A stretch of DNA of 64,000 nt, taken from the IMG/VR virus record IMGVR_UViG_3300034198_017889, positions 1 to 64,000 of that record, one strand, 5' to 3'. Every line of letters starts with the position of its first letter. Within the stretch, counting starts at the first letter, position 1. Shown here piece by piece: positions 18,131 through 26,806 of the stretch. The notes under the pieces are model-generated. The model made no database searches, was not told the origin of the DNA, and worked only from the letters and a program-made list of their open reading frames with translations. This DNA comes from a virus. Position numbers and translations under genes: made by a program.

Positions 18131-18503
18131 AATTGAAGAGTTCGTGAAGCAAGCCATGGAAGAAATTTCACAACTTCGCTCAGAACTCAAATCCCTCAAT
18201 GAGAAGAGAGCTGATGAGATTGAAGAGCGTGACGAAGAACTGACTCACGCCATCAAGCAAGCAGCCAATGCTCTGTATGATTCAGATTTTATTAGTGACG
18301 AATATGAAAAGCGCAAGTTCGTCAAGAAGGCAAAAGAAGATCCCAAGTATCTTGCTACAGTGATTCAGAAAGTTTGTGAGGCAGCTGATGTCTCCACATT
18401 CGGATCCGTAGCCTCGATCAAAACAGCAGGGGATAATGGATCTGACCCTGTAATGCGCAAAGCTTTTGGATACGATAATAATTATAATCTCTTAGATGAC
18501 TAG
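18108..18503 (+). CDS. Small coiled-coil head-cluster protein
   Basis: 131 aa. The N-terminal half is a long charged helix with heptads (EEISQLRSELKSLNEKRADE). The C-terminal part is more globular. SD-like AGAGGAAA precedes the ATG. Position between the scaffold-like protein and the decoration/capsid operon suggests an assembly or minor head protein. No family recognised. Confidence 0.7.
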   Translation: MDKETSSKIEEFVKQAMEEISQLRSELKSLNEKRADEIEERDEELTHAIKQAANALYDSDFISDEYEKRKFVKKAKEDPKYLATVIQKVCEAADVSTFGSVASIKTAGDNGSDPVMRKAFGYDNNYNLLDD

Positions 18504-18511
18504 GAATAGTA

Positions 18512-18540
18512 TTGACGTAACCTCAAATATTTGGAATAAT
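18512..18540 (+). promoter_or_regulatory. Promoter for decoration-capsid operon (TTGACG-17-AATAAT)
   Basis: TTGACG (18512-18517) and AATAAT (18535-18540) are 17 bp apart, a good sigma-70-type promoter. Transcription near 18547 gives a leader of about 105 nt, unusually long for this window. The leader contains a possible small hairpin around TCCCTTGATCGGGA. No known riboswitch is recognised. Confidence 0.5.
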
Positions 18541-18653
18541 TTTAGATATAACTTTAGCAATGCAGCTTGCGCTCCCTTGATCGGGACCGGTGTGAGAAAG
18601 CATAAGTGAAAAATCTATTCAGTAAAAACAACAAAATAAAAGGAAAAAAAAAT

Positions 18654-19130
18654 ATGGCTATCAACTTCAAAAAAGGCCCTGCTTTAAGCCTCGGACAATC
18701 TGACAAGGTTGCCGCTGCTTCAGGGACTATCGTAGCTGGTCAAGTTGTTCGTGTTAGAACCAACGGTTCAGTTGTAGAGGCCCTCGCTGGTGCTTCTGCT
18801 TCTCCCGCTCCTCTGGACGACCTTCTCGGCTTTGCTATCAATGACTCAACAGACGGCGATGTAATCGCTTCTGGTAAAATTGGCGTTTATCTTCTCGACG
18901 GTATCACCGTTCTTGAGACAGATCAGGCTGATTCAGCAATCAATCTCACTAACTACCCTCTCGGTTCACTTGTTTCTGCCACAACTGGCGGTCTCGTGAA
19001 GGTTGCGGGTGGTACTGATAAAGTAATCGGACAAGTAGAAGGTGTTCGTAATCTTCCAGCCGTTACCACAGTGAACGGTCGTAAGGTACAGGGAACTGCC
19101 CCCTTCTTAGGCATCAAACTCAAAGCTTAA
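18654..19130 (+). CDS. Head decoration-like protein
   Basis: 158 aa. The frame extends upstream to a GTG at 18606, but the ATG at 18654 follows an AAGGA-type SD and begins MAINFKKGPALSLGQS, so I use it. The sequence is beta-rich, low in charge and Gly/Val/Thr-rich (SGTIVAGQVVRVRTNGSVV), like small capsid decoration or stabilisation proteins encoded directly before the major capsid gene. That placement is exactly seen here: the capsid gene follows after 18 nt. Family assignment is from context and composition. Confidence 0.6.
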   Translation: MAINFKKGPALSLGQSDKVAAASGTIVAGQVVRVRTNGSVVEALAGASASPAPLDDLLGFAINDSTDGDVIASGKIGVYLLDGITVLETDQADSAINLTNYPLGSLVSATTGGLVKVAGGTDKVIGQVEGVRNLPAVTTVNGRKVQGTAPFLGIKLKA

Positions 19131-19148
19131 TTAGGAGAATATAACAAT

Positions 19149-20105
19149 ATGGAAAAAATCGCCGACGTAAAAGTATTCAACGACACATTCGTTGAGATGG
19201 TAAAGGCCGGTCAGGAAAAGCAAGCCGCTGTTTCTGCCCAGCAATTCACCCGCAATAAGCTTCGTGAAGAGAGCTTTGCTGAGAAGATCATCACCCCTAT
19301 CGACATCAGCAATGATGAGCTTGATAAGGCTGAGAATCCTGAGCTGCTCGTTAAGTGGAATGATCGTGAGCCTGACACAGCTCCTGCTAGCACAATCCCT
19401 CTGGGTGTTGTGCCTGAGGCGCTTCAGTTCTCTGGAACACGCTATCCTTCGTACTTCTCACGCATCACTTCTCCTAAGTATAACAAGGACATTGATCATC
19501 TTCGTACATACGACTATGACATCCGTGCAATCATGCTTGAGCTCAGCACCAAAGACATCGCCACAGAGATCGACTCACGTTTCATCTCCACGGTTGATTC
19601 AGTTCTTGGCACAGCTAACACAGCTAACGCCCTTAACGGTTTAGGTCTTCCTCAGAATGTTACCATCTCCGGTGGTATCACTCGTGAGACAGTTGCTGAA
19701 GCCTTCAAGGTTATCAAGCGTCTCCAGGTACCTTTTGGTCCTTCACAGCCAGATGGCGGTGAGTCCAAGGGTGTCATGTTGATGAACACCGTAACCGCTG
19801 ACGACTTCGTTAAGATGTCCCGCTCAGAGGTTGGTGGTGATCTTGCTCAGGATATGTTTGTAAATGGTCTCCCTTCCAAGACTCTTCTTGGTGTGAAGCC
19901 CATCTACACAATCAAGCGTGATCTCGTTCCTGATGGTACTATCTACCTCTTCTCTTCTGAGGAGTTCTTCGGTAAGTACTACAGGCTCCAGCCTCTCACA
20001 GTGTTCATGAAGAACGAAGCTTACTTCCTTGAGTACTTCCAATATCTGAACATCTCACTCTCTATCGGTAACGTTAAGGGTGCTGTTAAGGTACAGTTCA
20101 GCTGA
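19149..20105 (+). CDS. Major capsid protein (HK97 fold)
   Basis: 318 aa. It has the layout of HK97-fold capsid proteins: a charged helical N-terminal arm, an alpha-beta centre (YDYDIRAIMLELSTKDIATE), a peripheral part with GLGLPQNVTISGGITRE, and a C-terminal DGTIYLFSSEEFFGKYYRLQ followed by beta strands. The N-terminus contains a KQAAVSAQQ stretch like the K-x-A motifs elsewhere, so limited cleavage by the protease at 14548 is possible. Clear SD (AGGAG, 19133-19137). A strong terminator follows at once, which suits a very highly expressed gene. Confidence 0.8.
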   Translation: MEKIADVKVFNDTFVEMVKAGQEKQAAVSAQQFTRNKLREESFAEKIITPIDISNDELDKAENPELLVKWNDREPDTAPASTIPLGVVPEALQFSGTRYPSYFSRITSPKYNKDIDHLRTYDYDIRAIMLELSTKDIATEIDSRFISTVDSVLGTANTANALNGLGLPQNVTISGGITRETVAEAFKVIKRLQVPFGPSQPDGGESKGVMLMNTVTADDFVKMSRSEVGGDLAQDMFVNGLPSKTLLGVKPIYTIKRDLVPDGTIYLFSSEEFFGKYYRLQPLTVFMKNEAYFLEYFQYLNISLSIGNVKGAVKVQFS

Positions 20106-20132
20106 TCTTAATCAGAGATAAGTTAATAAGGT

Positions 20133-20166
20133 CTAGGGGGAGCTTCGGCTCCCCCTAGCTTTTTTA
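20133..20166 (+). terminator. Strong intrinsic terminator after the capsid gene
   Basis: An 11-bp perfect stem (CTAGGGGGAGC / GCTCCCCCTAG) closed by a TTCG tetraloop and followed by CTTTTTT. It ends the capsid operon. Confidence 0.95.
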
Positions 20167-20183
20167 TGCCTTGGTTATTTGTG

Positions 20184-20212
20184 TTCACAAGAGCAATATC
20201 TATAGTTATAAT
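20184..20212 (+). promoter_or_regulatory. Promoter TTCACA-17-TATAAT giving a leaderless mRNA
   Basis: TTCACA (20184-20189) and a perfect TATAAT (20207-20212) are separated by 17 bp. The ATG of the next gene is at 20219, 6 nt beyond the box, where transcription should start. This is the best-supported leaderless start in the window. Confidence 0.65.
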
Positions 20213-20218
20213 GAACGT

Positions 20219-20455
20219 ATGAAAGCCCTAGATGTATTAAACGATTTTTTAAAGCTCTCTGCATTTGGAGAGGCTCCACAGGTACCTACTAATAGCGCAC
20301 CTACTAGCAATATGGTGGAGGCACCTATCATGTCAGGTCAGCCCCCTATCAGGCCCACAATTGCATCTAACTCCCCTGTAGCGGTAGCGGAGAGTAGACC
20401 AGCGACTCAACCATTAAAGCCCGCCACAGACCTTAAGAATTTTAAAATAAAGTAA
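20219..20455 (+). CDS. Small Pro/Ala-rich protein, first gene of neck-tail operon
   Basis: 78 aa. An upstream start at 20171 would place the promoter inside the gene, so the ATG at 20219 is preferred. The N-terminus (LDVLNDFLKLSAFGEA) resembles the amphipathic starts of other virion genes. The rest is Pro/Ala/Thr-rich and probably disordered. Function unknown. It begins the neck/connector gene group. Confidence 0.65.
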   Translation: MKALDVLNDFLKLSAFGEAPQVPTNSAPTSNMVEAPIMSGQPPIRPTIASNSPVAVAESRPATQPLKPATDLKNFKIK

Positions 20456-20456
20456 T

Positions 20457-20903
20457 ATGGCTACTCCTATCATCACAGCAGAAGAGATTAGAATGTTCAT
20501 GATGGATAGGGCGGAAATGAATCCGCTCCTATTAGGTATTAGATTTACCCCTGAGATGATTAACCAGGCAATGATTAACACAGTTGATTACTACAACCTC
20601 ATGCCTCCCCCAATTGGAATTATGTACACCGTGGATAAGTTTCCGTTTAGAGGTCTACTACTCATGGGATCCGCAGGCTACTTACTTAGGTCTGCCGCAA
20701 TCAACGAGGCTAGTAATCAATTTAGCTATTCTTCTGATGGAGTACAAATCAATGATAAAGACAAAGCTCAAATCTTTAGCGAGCTTGGAAATAGCCTTTG
20801 GACTGAATTTAAAGAGTTAGCACAGAATATAAGAATTAATCATAACATAGCTCAGGTATACGGAACCAAGCATTCTGAATATCTTTACAGGAATATTGGT
20901 TAA
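20457..20903 (+). CDS. Probable head-tail connector/neck protein
   Basis: 148 aa, helical and compact (ITAEEIRMFMMDRAEMNPLL; RFTPEMINQAMINTVDYYN). Size, fold impression and location directly after the capsid operon and before sheath and tube suggest a head-completion or connector protein. I cannot name the family. The gene starts 1 nt after the previous stop, without an SD. Confidence 0.6.
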   Translation: MATPIITAEEIRMFMMDRAEMNPLLLGIRFTPEMINQAMINTVDYYNLMPPPIGIMYTVDKFPFRGLLLMGSAGYLLRSAAINEASNQFSYSSDGVQINDKDKAQIFSELGNSLWTEFKELAQNIRINHNIAQVYGTKHSEYLYRNIG

Positions 20904-20904
20904 T

Positions 20905-21105
20905 ATGGCTGAGCTTGATAAAATGCTTTTAAAGCTTGGGACAGCCATTGAAACTGGGGGTCAGGGGCGGTTATTGCGGGCTTTACAGGTTGCAGCCTTT
21001 AAAAAGAACGCAATTAATAAAATATCCACAGCATTACAGCATGTTCCTGGGGGCTTTGTTGCAGACTGGGCTATGAAAGACGTTTTAAAGATAAAAAAGA
21101 ACTGA
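20905..21105 (+). CDS. Small basic protein, function unknown
   Basis: 66 aa from the ATG at 20905, 1 nt after the previous stop. A TTG at 20896 is possible but overlaps. Basic and helical (LLRALQVAAFKKNAINKI), with a Gly-rich turn. Neck-operon position only. No family recognised. Confidence 0.65.
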   Translation: MAELDKMLLKLGTAIETGGQGRLLRALQVAAFKKNAINKISTALQHVPGGFVADWAMKDVLKIKKN

Positions 21106-21106
21106 G

Positions 21107-21916
21107 ATGAGCTACGCACAGGTATTCTCTAAAATATTCATGATTCCGGATTTTGTTCGTGGTCATTTTGTCCAATGGGAACTTGATCAATTCTTCAATG
21201 GTGTTGCTCCTTTTAAATTCACACTCCAGGTAAGCCAAACAATAGACTTTTCTGAGATTGCTTACGAGATACCTGTTGGTGATACTTTTTTTGCTATTGA
21301 TAAAAGCGGCAATAAGCAATCATGGTCCTTGAACTATAATTACAGGATCTTATTAGTTACTGGGGACGGCCAGAAATATTACTCTAGTCCAGTTATGTTT
21401 GGGCATACCGGCACACAGCAACGTAAATATGCAATGGCTAGTGAGATCATTAGAAAAGAATTTTTGTTGTGTAGATTTGCTGGACGCGAATCTTGGTTAC
21501 TAAAGAGGAAAAGCTACGGAAAGGCTTCTTCCTGCACAGTTGACCCTATCTCTGGAGTACCTATAGCTGATGACCGTAGCGCTGATTTAGGTGTGGGTAT
21601 TGAGGGTGGATATTTTTCACCGGTTCCGTGTGCTTATGTTGTGGATTCCGCACAAACAGATAAACAACTAGATCCTGCAGGTATGGGTGTTAAAGAAACA
21701 GCTGATGTAATAGCTAGGCTTCCAGGTTATCCAACACTAGATGTACATGATGTATTATGCACAAATATTGATGGATATAGATATAACGTACTCACCAAGA
21801 GCATCGTTTATTTTCCAAGCACAGGCATACCTATTAGCCAGAAAGTATCCTTGCGACTAATTCCACCGTCAGATACTATATACAGCATTCAAGTACCTGT
21901 TGACCTATATGAATAG
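21107..21916 (+). CDS. Probable neck protein
   Basis: 269 aa, beta-rich with aromatic content (FKFTLQVSQTIDFSEIAYEI), no membrane segment. It lies between connector-like genes and the sheath gene, where neck and tail-completion proteins are normally found. No family motif is recognised. The stop overlaps the next start by 8 nt (ATGAATAG). Confidence 0.6.
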   Translation: MSYAQVFSKIFMIPDFVRGHFVQWELDQFFNGVAPFKFTLQVSQTIDFSEIAYEIPVGDTFFAIDKSGNKQSWSLNYNYRILLVTGDGQKYYSSPVMFGHTGTQQRKYAMASEIIRKEFLLCRFAGRESWLLKRKSYGKASSCTVDPISGVPIADDRSADLGVGIEGGYFSPVPCAYVVDSAQTDKQLDPAGMGVKETADVIARLPGYPTLDVHDVLCTNIDGYRYNVLTKSIVYFPSTGIPISQKVSLRLIPPSDTIYSIQVPVDLYE

Positions 21917-22607
21917 TGAAATTAATTTAGAGTGCCCTCCGGTGGTAGGTTATGTTAATCCATTTTTGCGAGATGTAGACACCAGTAAAGAAGATGGAAG
22001 TAAGTTAATTCTTACTCCATGGACTGTTCAAAATATCTGCTACGAATTAGGCGCCAACTACATGCTATCTAATGATCCAAGAAGTCAGGGATACTTATTT
22101 GGACAGCGTTATGATAGAGATCCTAGAAAGTCAGAAATATTTTTAGATATAGCGTATAACTACAGGGATGATGTAGTCCAGAAGCGCCCCGCAGTATTCA
22201 TCAGCCGTGGAGACGTTAAATATAATTACCCCACGTTTAATCAGCAAATAGGGGGTAACTCCCAAAATTCAGAAAAGAACAAGATGGGAATTCTTCAAAT
22301 GCCTGTTCAGGTAACTGTGGTGGGCACGAACATAGGATTCACCGAGCAATTTGCTGAATATGTTTCTAGAGTTTTTATAGATCACTCAGAGGAAATAAGA
22401 AGAGATTTTTTTATGCGTGTATTTCGACTTGAAACTATGAGTGCTCCAACGCTATACTTAGAGTCTAAAGAACACTTCGCAGTGACCCTAAATTTAAATA
22501 CAACATTTGATATGGGCTTTACAATAACTGGAGATCATCTAAAATTAAAAACCGTGAGCTTCAGTGTATTTACCAGCTGTGCAGAATCCCCTCTCTTAAA
22601 TCAGTAG
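21909..22607 (+). CDS. Probable tail-completion or tail-terminator protein
   Basis: 232 aa from the ATG at 21909. The frame also opens at a TTG at 21900. Mixed alpha/beta, with QMPVQVTVVGTNIGFTEQF and a C-terminal beta part. It directly precedes the sheath gene, the usual place of a tail terminator in myoviruses. That role is inferred from order only. Confidence 0.55.
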   Translation: MNSEINLECPPVVGYVNPFLRDVDTSKEDGSKLILTPWTVQNICYELGANYMLSNDPRSQGYLFGQRYDRDPRKSEIFLDIAYNYRDDVVQKRPAVFISRGDVKYNYPTFNQQIGGNSQNSEKNKMGILQMPVQVTVVGTNIGFTEQFAEYVSRVFIDHSEEIRRDFFMRVFRLETMSAPTLYLESKEHFAVTLNLNTTFDMGFTITGDHLKLKTVSFSVFTSCAESPLLNQ

Positions 22608-22623
22608 TAGGGGAAATAAAATC

Positions 22624-22652
22624 TTGCAAACCAAGAAATACTGATTTAAACT
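22624..22652 (+). promoter_or_regulatory. Candidate promoter before the sheath gene (TTGCAA-17-TAAACT)
   Basis: TTGCAA (22624-22629) and TAAACT (22647-22652) are 17 bp apart. A TTGCAA -35 also precedes the gene at 26807. An SD AGGAG (22668-22672) lies in the short leader. Confidence 0.4.
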
Positions 22653-22682
22653 AATAAACAACAATCTAGGAGACAAAAAAAT

Positions 22683-25600
22683 ATGGCATACATCGTACCA
22701 AAAGTATTAATCCAACAGGAATTCACACAAATCCCTGTATACGCAGAGTTCCCTCTCGCAGCCTTTATCGTAGGCCCTCACTACTCACTTACTCGTTATG
22801 ACGTAGCTGATGAGAAGCCTTATACCAAGGTTTCAAATCCTAACGACCCTTCACTTGGTAATGCTTACCAGGCCACGGTTGATGTCACCTATGACGTTCC
22901 TAACGTTCCTGCCGGTGGAAATACTGATCCCACCTACACCAAGGTATTCTTTGAAGATGCAGTTGCTTCATACTTCCCTCTTGCTGAGCTTGGTGCCACA
23001 GTTAGCAGCTCAGACGATTATGTTGATTTTGTAGGTATTCCCAACCAGATGGCGAATTATAAGAACCGTGTTCGTTTTGAGACTAACACAGGTGCTCTTA
23101 AGACAGCTGATGGTTATAGCCGCTCACCTTTTCTTTCAGGTCGTGACGTTCGTGTTGGCGATTTAGTAACAATCACCGACCAAGACGGTGTAACTCTTAA
23201 CACTTCAGTTAAGTCACTCATCCGTGATACATATCTCGAAGATTGGGACCTCGGTGGTCGTGCCGGTTGGTGGGCCATCACAGTTGGTAATAATGATGCT
23301 TCCGTTGGAGGCTTCACATTAACTTCAGCAGGTTCAGAATTCACAGAAGACCTCACTGGTCAGTTTGTTACTATTGGTGGATCTGCAGCTAACGCAGGAA
23401 CATCTTACAGAATCATTGCAGTCCAGAACGCAACAACATTGCTTCTCGACCGCGCTGTAGCTGAGTCCGGGACCGGCGTTGAGTTCTGGGTTGGTGGTAT
23501 CTATCAAGATCCTAACAACATCCGTCCTACGGTTGATGTACATGGTGCTCCTCAATATTTCTGGAGAGGTCTTGGAGCAGATCCAGGTCAGGGTAACTTC
23601 AATGCTGTAGATAGCACAAGCTGCTACCTCGGTCACCGCAACCTTAGAATCGTGGAGGACACCTATACAGTTGTAATGACTTCAGGTAACTCCCCTATCA
23701 ACGCACGCTTCTCAATCACATCAGCCGCCGGAGCTTTTGCCCCTAAGACTGATGTAGCTCTGGTAGGAACTACACTTACTCTGGATCACGACGATGCAAA
23801 TGGTGCAATCACGATGAGCTTTGCAGGAACAACCTCATGGGTTGGTAATGTTGGAAAGGGATTCACAATGCATATTTCCACCAACACCCAGTCTGCCTAT
23901 GTTTGCTCCTCTGGAGATACATTCACGGGCAAGCACGATATCACTTACAAAATTACTGTTGTTCGTGGTGGTCGCTTCTTCGACGGAACAAATGGTGCGA
24001 CTTGCGCCAAGGTTTCAGTCACATCTTCGGGTGTAGACTCAAGTGCAGCCATCCCTGTTGCTTATAATACCTGGTTTAATCTCGGTAATCAGCACGTACA
24101 GGCCAAGTTCGACAGCGAACAAGGCTCAGCTCATCACGGACTTATCCTTGGTGACGCTTACTATGTCGAGGCTAAGGCCGCAACATTAGGTGCCACCCGC
24201 GTAATCGAGCTTAACAATGATCTCCCAGCCTCAACACTGGCCAATGGCAACGACATGCATATCAACCTGTCCCTTAAGAAGAACAGTGTAGAGGTAGGTA
24301 AGATTCGTGACCTCGAGGAGGGTACACTTAACTGGACTCAGGTAGAGAACTACGTAACTGTAAATTCCGGAGTCACAATTAGTGATTCCTCAATCACAGT
24401 TAATGGAGTAGAAGCCAAACTCACAGCATCAAAGGGAAATATCTTCGTTCACCACAGAGATCTTCTTCAGGACAATATTGTATCAATTGGTGCAATCACC
24501 TCAGAAGGTGAAGTGTCCCGTAAACTTGGAACAGTGCATCCTGACAATCCTCTCGCACAGGGCGTTTATGACGCTGTTCTTAACGCTAATGGTGCATTTG
24601 TTTACTTCCTCGGTGTTCAGACTGATGACCTTGAGGGTTATAATAATGCCCTCGAGATTGCCAAGAAGAGCGACAAGGTTTATGGATTTGTACCTCTCAC
24701 CTTTGATCGCGCCGTACATGACGCCTTCGTAGGTCACGTAAATGCCTTCAGCTCACCTTCAGTGGGTCTGTGGCGCGTGACCTGGCTCTCAATCCAGGAT
24801 GAGAAGAGCAGCACAATCTACGGAACAAAGGCTGATGGTAGCTCATATATCGGAACAATCACTCAGGATCCAGAAGCCCCTGCCACTCAACTAAATCTCG
24901 TCTCTGTCGCCGGAGCTTCATTCCTTGATGATGGTGTACGCCCAACAGATTCACTCAGACTCAACTTCCGCACTAATGCAGATGGAACAACATCATATGA
25001 TGAGTACATCGTTGATGAGGTAAGAACGCAAACAACTCTCACACTCACTACAAGTGTTGCCTCGGCAATCTCAAGTGGTGTTAAGGTCGAGATTGTTCGT
25101 AACTTCACTCGCGACGAGCGTGCAAATAACATTGCCCAGATTGGTGGAAGCTACATGAACCGCCGCGTGCGTGTTGTATTCCCTGACACCTACAAGCAAA
25201 ATGGTGTAGAGAAAGCCGGTTACTTCATGGCTGCCGCCCTCGCAGGATTACGCTCAGGCGTTGTTCCTCATCAGGGTCTCACCAACACGGTTGTACTCGG
25301 TGCAGACGATCTCAGTAAGGTTGTTAATGAGTTCACACAGGACCAACTCAACCTCATGGCTGAGCACGGTATCTGGTTGGTAGTTCAGGCTGTGGTTGGT
25401 GCAACACCTTATGTTCGCCATCAGCTTACAACTGACTCAACAGGACTCAACACATCTGAAGATTCCATCACCACAAACGTGGATAACATCAGCTACGCCC
25501 TCAAGCATACGCTCACCCCGTTTGTTGGAACTTACAATATCAATCCGGTCAACATCCAGATCATCAGAGATGCAATCATCAAGGAACTCGTGTTCAGAGC

Positions 25601-25769
25601 CACTCAAACCTTCACAGCTCGTGCAGGTAACCAGTTGGTAAGCTTCACACCTGCCACTGATATTATCTTGATTCAGCAAGACCCGACCTACAAGGATCGT
25701 ATCGACGTAGAGGTTAAACTCAACGTTCCTTACCCACTCAACTACATCAGCCTCAAGCTGCTTGTATAA
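22683..25769 (+). CDS. Tail sheath protein
   Basis: 1,028 aa. The N-terminus (AYIVPKVLIQQEFTQIPVYA) and the C-terminal third match contractile sheath proteins. The C-terminal part includes GYFMAAALAGLRSGVVPHQG and GLTNTVVLGADDL, then a conserved-type C-terminal domain ending in beta strands that would join neighbouring sheath subunits. The central 150-650 region is a large beta-rich insertion on the outside of the sheath, which explains the length beyond the usual 400-700 aa. Strong SD. The tube gene follows two small genes later, as in other myoviruses. Confidence 0.85.
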   Translation: MAYIVPKVLIQQEFTQIPVYAEFPLAAFIVGPHYSLTRYDVADEKPYTKVSNPNDPSLGNAYQATVDVTYDVPNVPAGGNTDPTYTKVFFEDAVASYFPLAELGATVSSSDDYVDFVGIPNQMANYKNRVRFETNTGALKTADGYSRSPFLSGRDVRVGDLVTITDQDGVTLNTSVKSLIRDTYLEDWDLGGRAGWWAITVGNNDASVGGFTLTSAGSEFTEDLTGQFVTIGGSAANAGTSYRIIAVQNATTLLLDRAVAESGTGVEFWVGGIYQDPNNIRPTVDVHGAPQYFWRGLGADPGQGNFNAVDSTSCYLGHRNLRIVEDTYTVVMTSGNSPINARFSITSAAGAFAPKTDVALVGTTLTLDHDDANGAITMSFAGTTSWVGNVGKGFTMHISTNTQSAYVCSSGDTFTGKHDITYKITVVRGGRFFDGTNGATCAKVSVTSSGVDSSAAIPVAYNTWFNLGNQHVQAKFDSEQGSAHHGLILGDAYYVEAKAATLGATRVIELNNDLPASTLANGNDMHINLSLKKNSVEVGKIRDLEEGTLNWTQVENYVTVNSGVTISDSSITVNGVEAKLTASKGNIFVHHRDLLQDNIVSIGAITSEGEVSRKLGTVHPDNPLAQGVYDAVLNANGAFVYFLGVQTDDLEGYNNALEIAKKSDKVYGFVPLTFDRAVHDAFVGHVNAFSSPSVGLWRVTWLSIQDEKSSTIYGTKADGSSYIGTITQDPEAPATQLNLVSVAGASFLDDGVRPTDSLRLNFRTNADGTTSYDEYIVDEVRTQTTLTLTTSVASAISSGVKVEIVRNFTRDERANNIAQIGGSYMNRRVRVVFPDTYKQNGVEKAGYFMAAALAGLRSGVVPHQGLTNTVVLGADDLSKVVNEFTQDQLNLMAEHGIWLVVQAVVGATPYVRHQLTTDSTGLNTSEDSITTNVDNISYALKHTLTPFVGTYNINPVNIQIIRDAIIKELVFRATQTFTARAGNQLVSFTPATDIILIQQDPTYKDRIDVEVKLNVPYPLNYISLKLLV

Positions 25770-26017
25770 TGGAGCAATTCAAAACAGGTTTTCTGGAATA
25801 CGCTATAAATGATGGGCTGTCTCAATCCGAGGCAGCTCATCTTTGGAAACGCGCTTCAGAATATCCAGGAACTGAACAAGTATTTAAGAATTTAGACATT
25901 AAATCAGAACAAACCCCCAACATACCCGGAGAAGATTTATCGACACTATCTAAACTGATGGAGCAACAGAAAGTTCAACAGGAACTACAAGCAATTAAAC
26001 ACCAACTAGGAATTTAA
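25769..26017 (+). CDS. Small protein with GF-motif N-terminus
   Basis: 82 aa. It begins EQFKTGFLEYAINDGLSQSE, a loose version of the F-x-x-GF-x-x-A motif of the head genes. An acidic middle and a Gln-rich helix (LMEQQKVQQELQAIKHQL) follow. The start overlaps the sheath stop by 1 nt (TAATG), so it is co-translated with the sheath. Function unknown. Confidence 0.65.
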   Translation: MEQFKTGFLEYAINDGLSQSEAAHLWKRASEYPGTEQVFKNLDIKSEQTPNIPGEDLSTLSKLMEQQKVQQELQAIKHQLGI

Positions 26018-26226
26018 TGAGAGTTGTAGTAACAGGAGACTTTAGGGAGCCCCTTCTTTTAGACACAAGCAAAGCAACAGGACTACTAATTTATTCAGAC
26101 GATGGATCGCCTAACGTGATCTATAGAATGATTGGAGATGGAAAAGCCTGGATAAGATACACAAAAGGAGAAGACGATAATTTTAACGATGTGGCTGGAC
26201 AATTAGGACTGATTAATTTAAAATAA
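26017..26226 (+). CDS. Small protein between sheath and tube genes
   Basis: 69 aa, beta-rich (MRVVVTGDFREPLLLDTSKA). The start overlaps the previous stop by 1 nt and has an SD-like AGGA. No family recognised. Conserved position between sheath and tube would suggest a tail role, but there is no direct evidence. Confidence 0.6.
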   Translation: MRVVVTGDFREPLLLDTSKATGLLIYSDDGSPNVIYRMIGDGKAWIRYTKGEDDNFNDVAGQLGLINLK

Positions 26227-26255
26227 GATAAAACAATAACAGGAGACAAACTACT

Positions 26256-26696
26256 ATGGCCGATCTATTTCAACGTCAGGATACCCAAATCAAATCACCA
26301 GTAACAGCTGATAGCTGCGTAATCACATGGGGTGGCGAGGTTGCCGCTGCTATGCAGGTTCAAATTTCTTATCAACAGCAGGTTCAGCGTCGCCGCACAA
26401 TCGGTAACAGAAATGCAATCATTTTCGCTACATATCCTGTAGGTCAGATCACTATTGCTCGCCTTATCGCTGAGGGCGCTGGAGATATCTTCAGTAAGGA
26501 GGGTTGGTCTTCCTGTACACCAGGCACACTTACCTTTGCTATGAGTGGTGGTAATGGTAGCAACTGCCCAGGTGCAGGCTATACTCTTACAGCCAAGGGT
26601 TGCATTGTTAGCTCATACAGTCTCTCTGCAGAGGCCGAGGGACTTACAGTTGTTGATAACATCACAATTGAATTCTTAGAGCTCAGCAACGGTTAA
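26256..26696 (+). CDS. Tail tube protein
   Basis: 146 aa, beta-rich and compact, with a central SYQQQVQRRRTIGNRNAIIF strand pair and a C-terminal LTVVDNITIEFLEL. Size, strong SD (AGGAG, about 26240-26244), position right after the sheath group and an immediate strong terminator fit the tube protein. The protein at 34019 looks like a relative with the same fold impression. Confidence 0.7.
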   Translation: MADLFQRQDTQIKSPVTADSCVITWGGEVAAAMQVQISYQQQVQRRRTIGNRNAIIFATYPVGQITIARLIAEGAGDIFSKEGWSSCTPGTLTFAMSGGNGSNCPGAGYTLTAKGCIVSSYSLSAEAEGLTVVDNITIEFLELSNG

Positions 26697-26726
26697 TCTA
26701 TAAAGAAAAGATAAAGTATAAATATA

Positions 26727-26764
26727 GACCCTCCTGGTTAATAGCCGGGAGGGTCTTTTTATTT
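26727..26764 (+). terminator. Intrinsic terminator after the tail tube gene
   Basis: An 11-bp stem (GACCCTCCTGG / CCGGGAGGGTC, one T-G wobble), 7-nt loop, then TTTTTATTT. Confidence 0.95.
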
Positions 26765-26765
26765 C

Positions 26766-26793
26766 TTGCAATATGGTGCTCTCTCATTATATT
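26766..26793 (+). promoter_or_regulatory. Promoter TTGCAA-16-TATATT
   Basis: TTGCAA (26766-26771) and TATATT (26788-26793) lie immediately after the terminator and 13 nt before the ATG at 26807. It would start the long spike-baseplate transcript. Confidence 0.5.
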
Positions 26794-26806
26794 TGAGCTA
26801 CAACAT

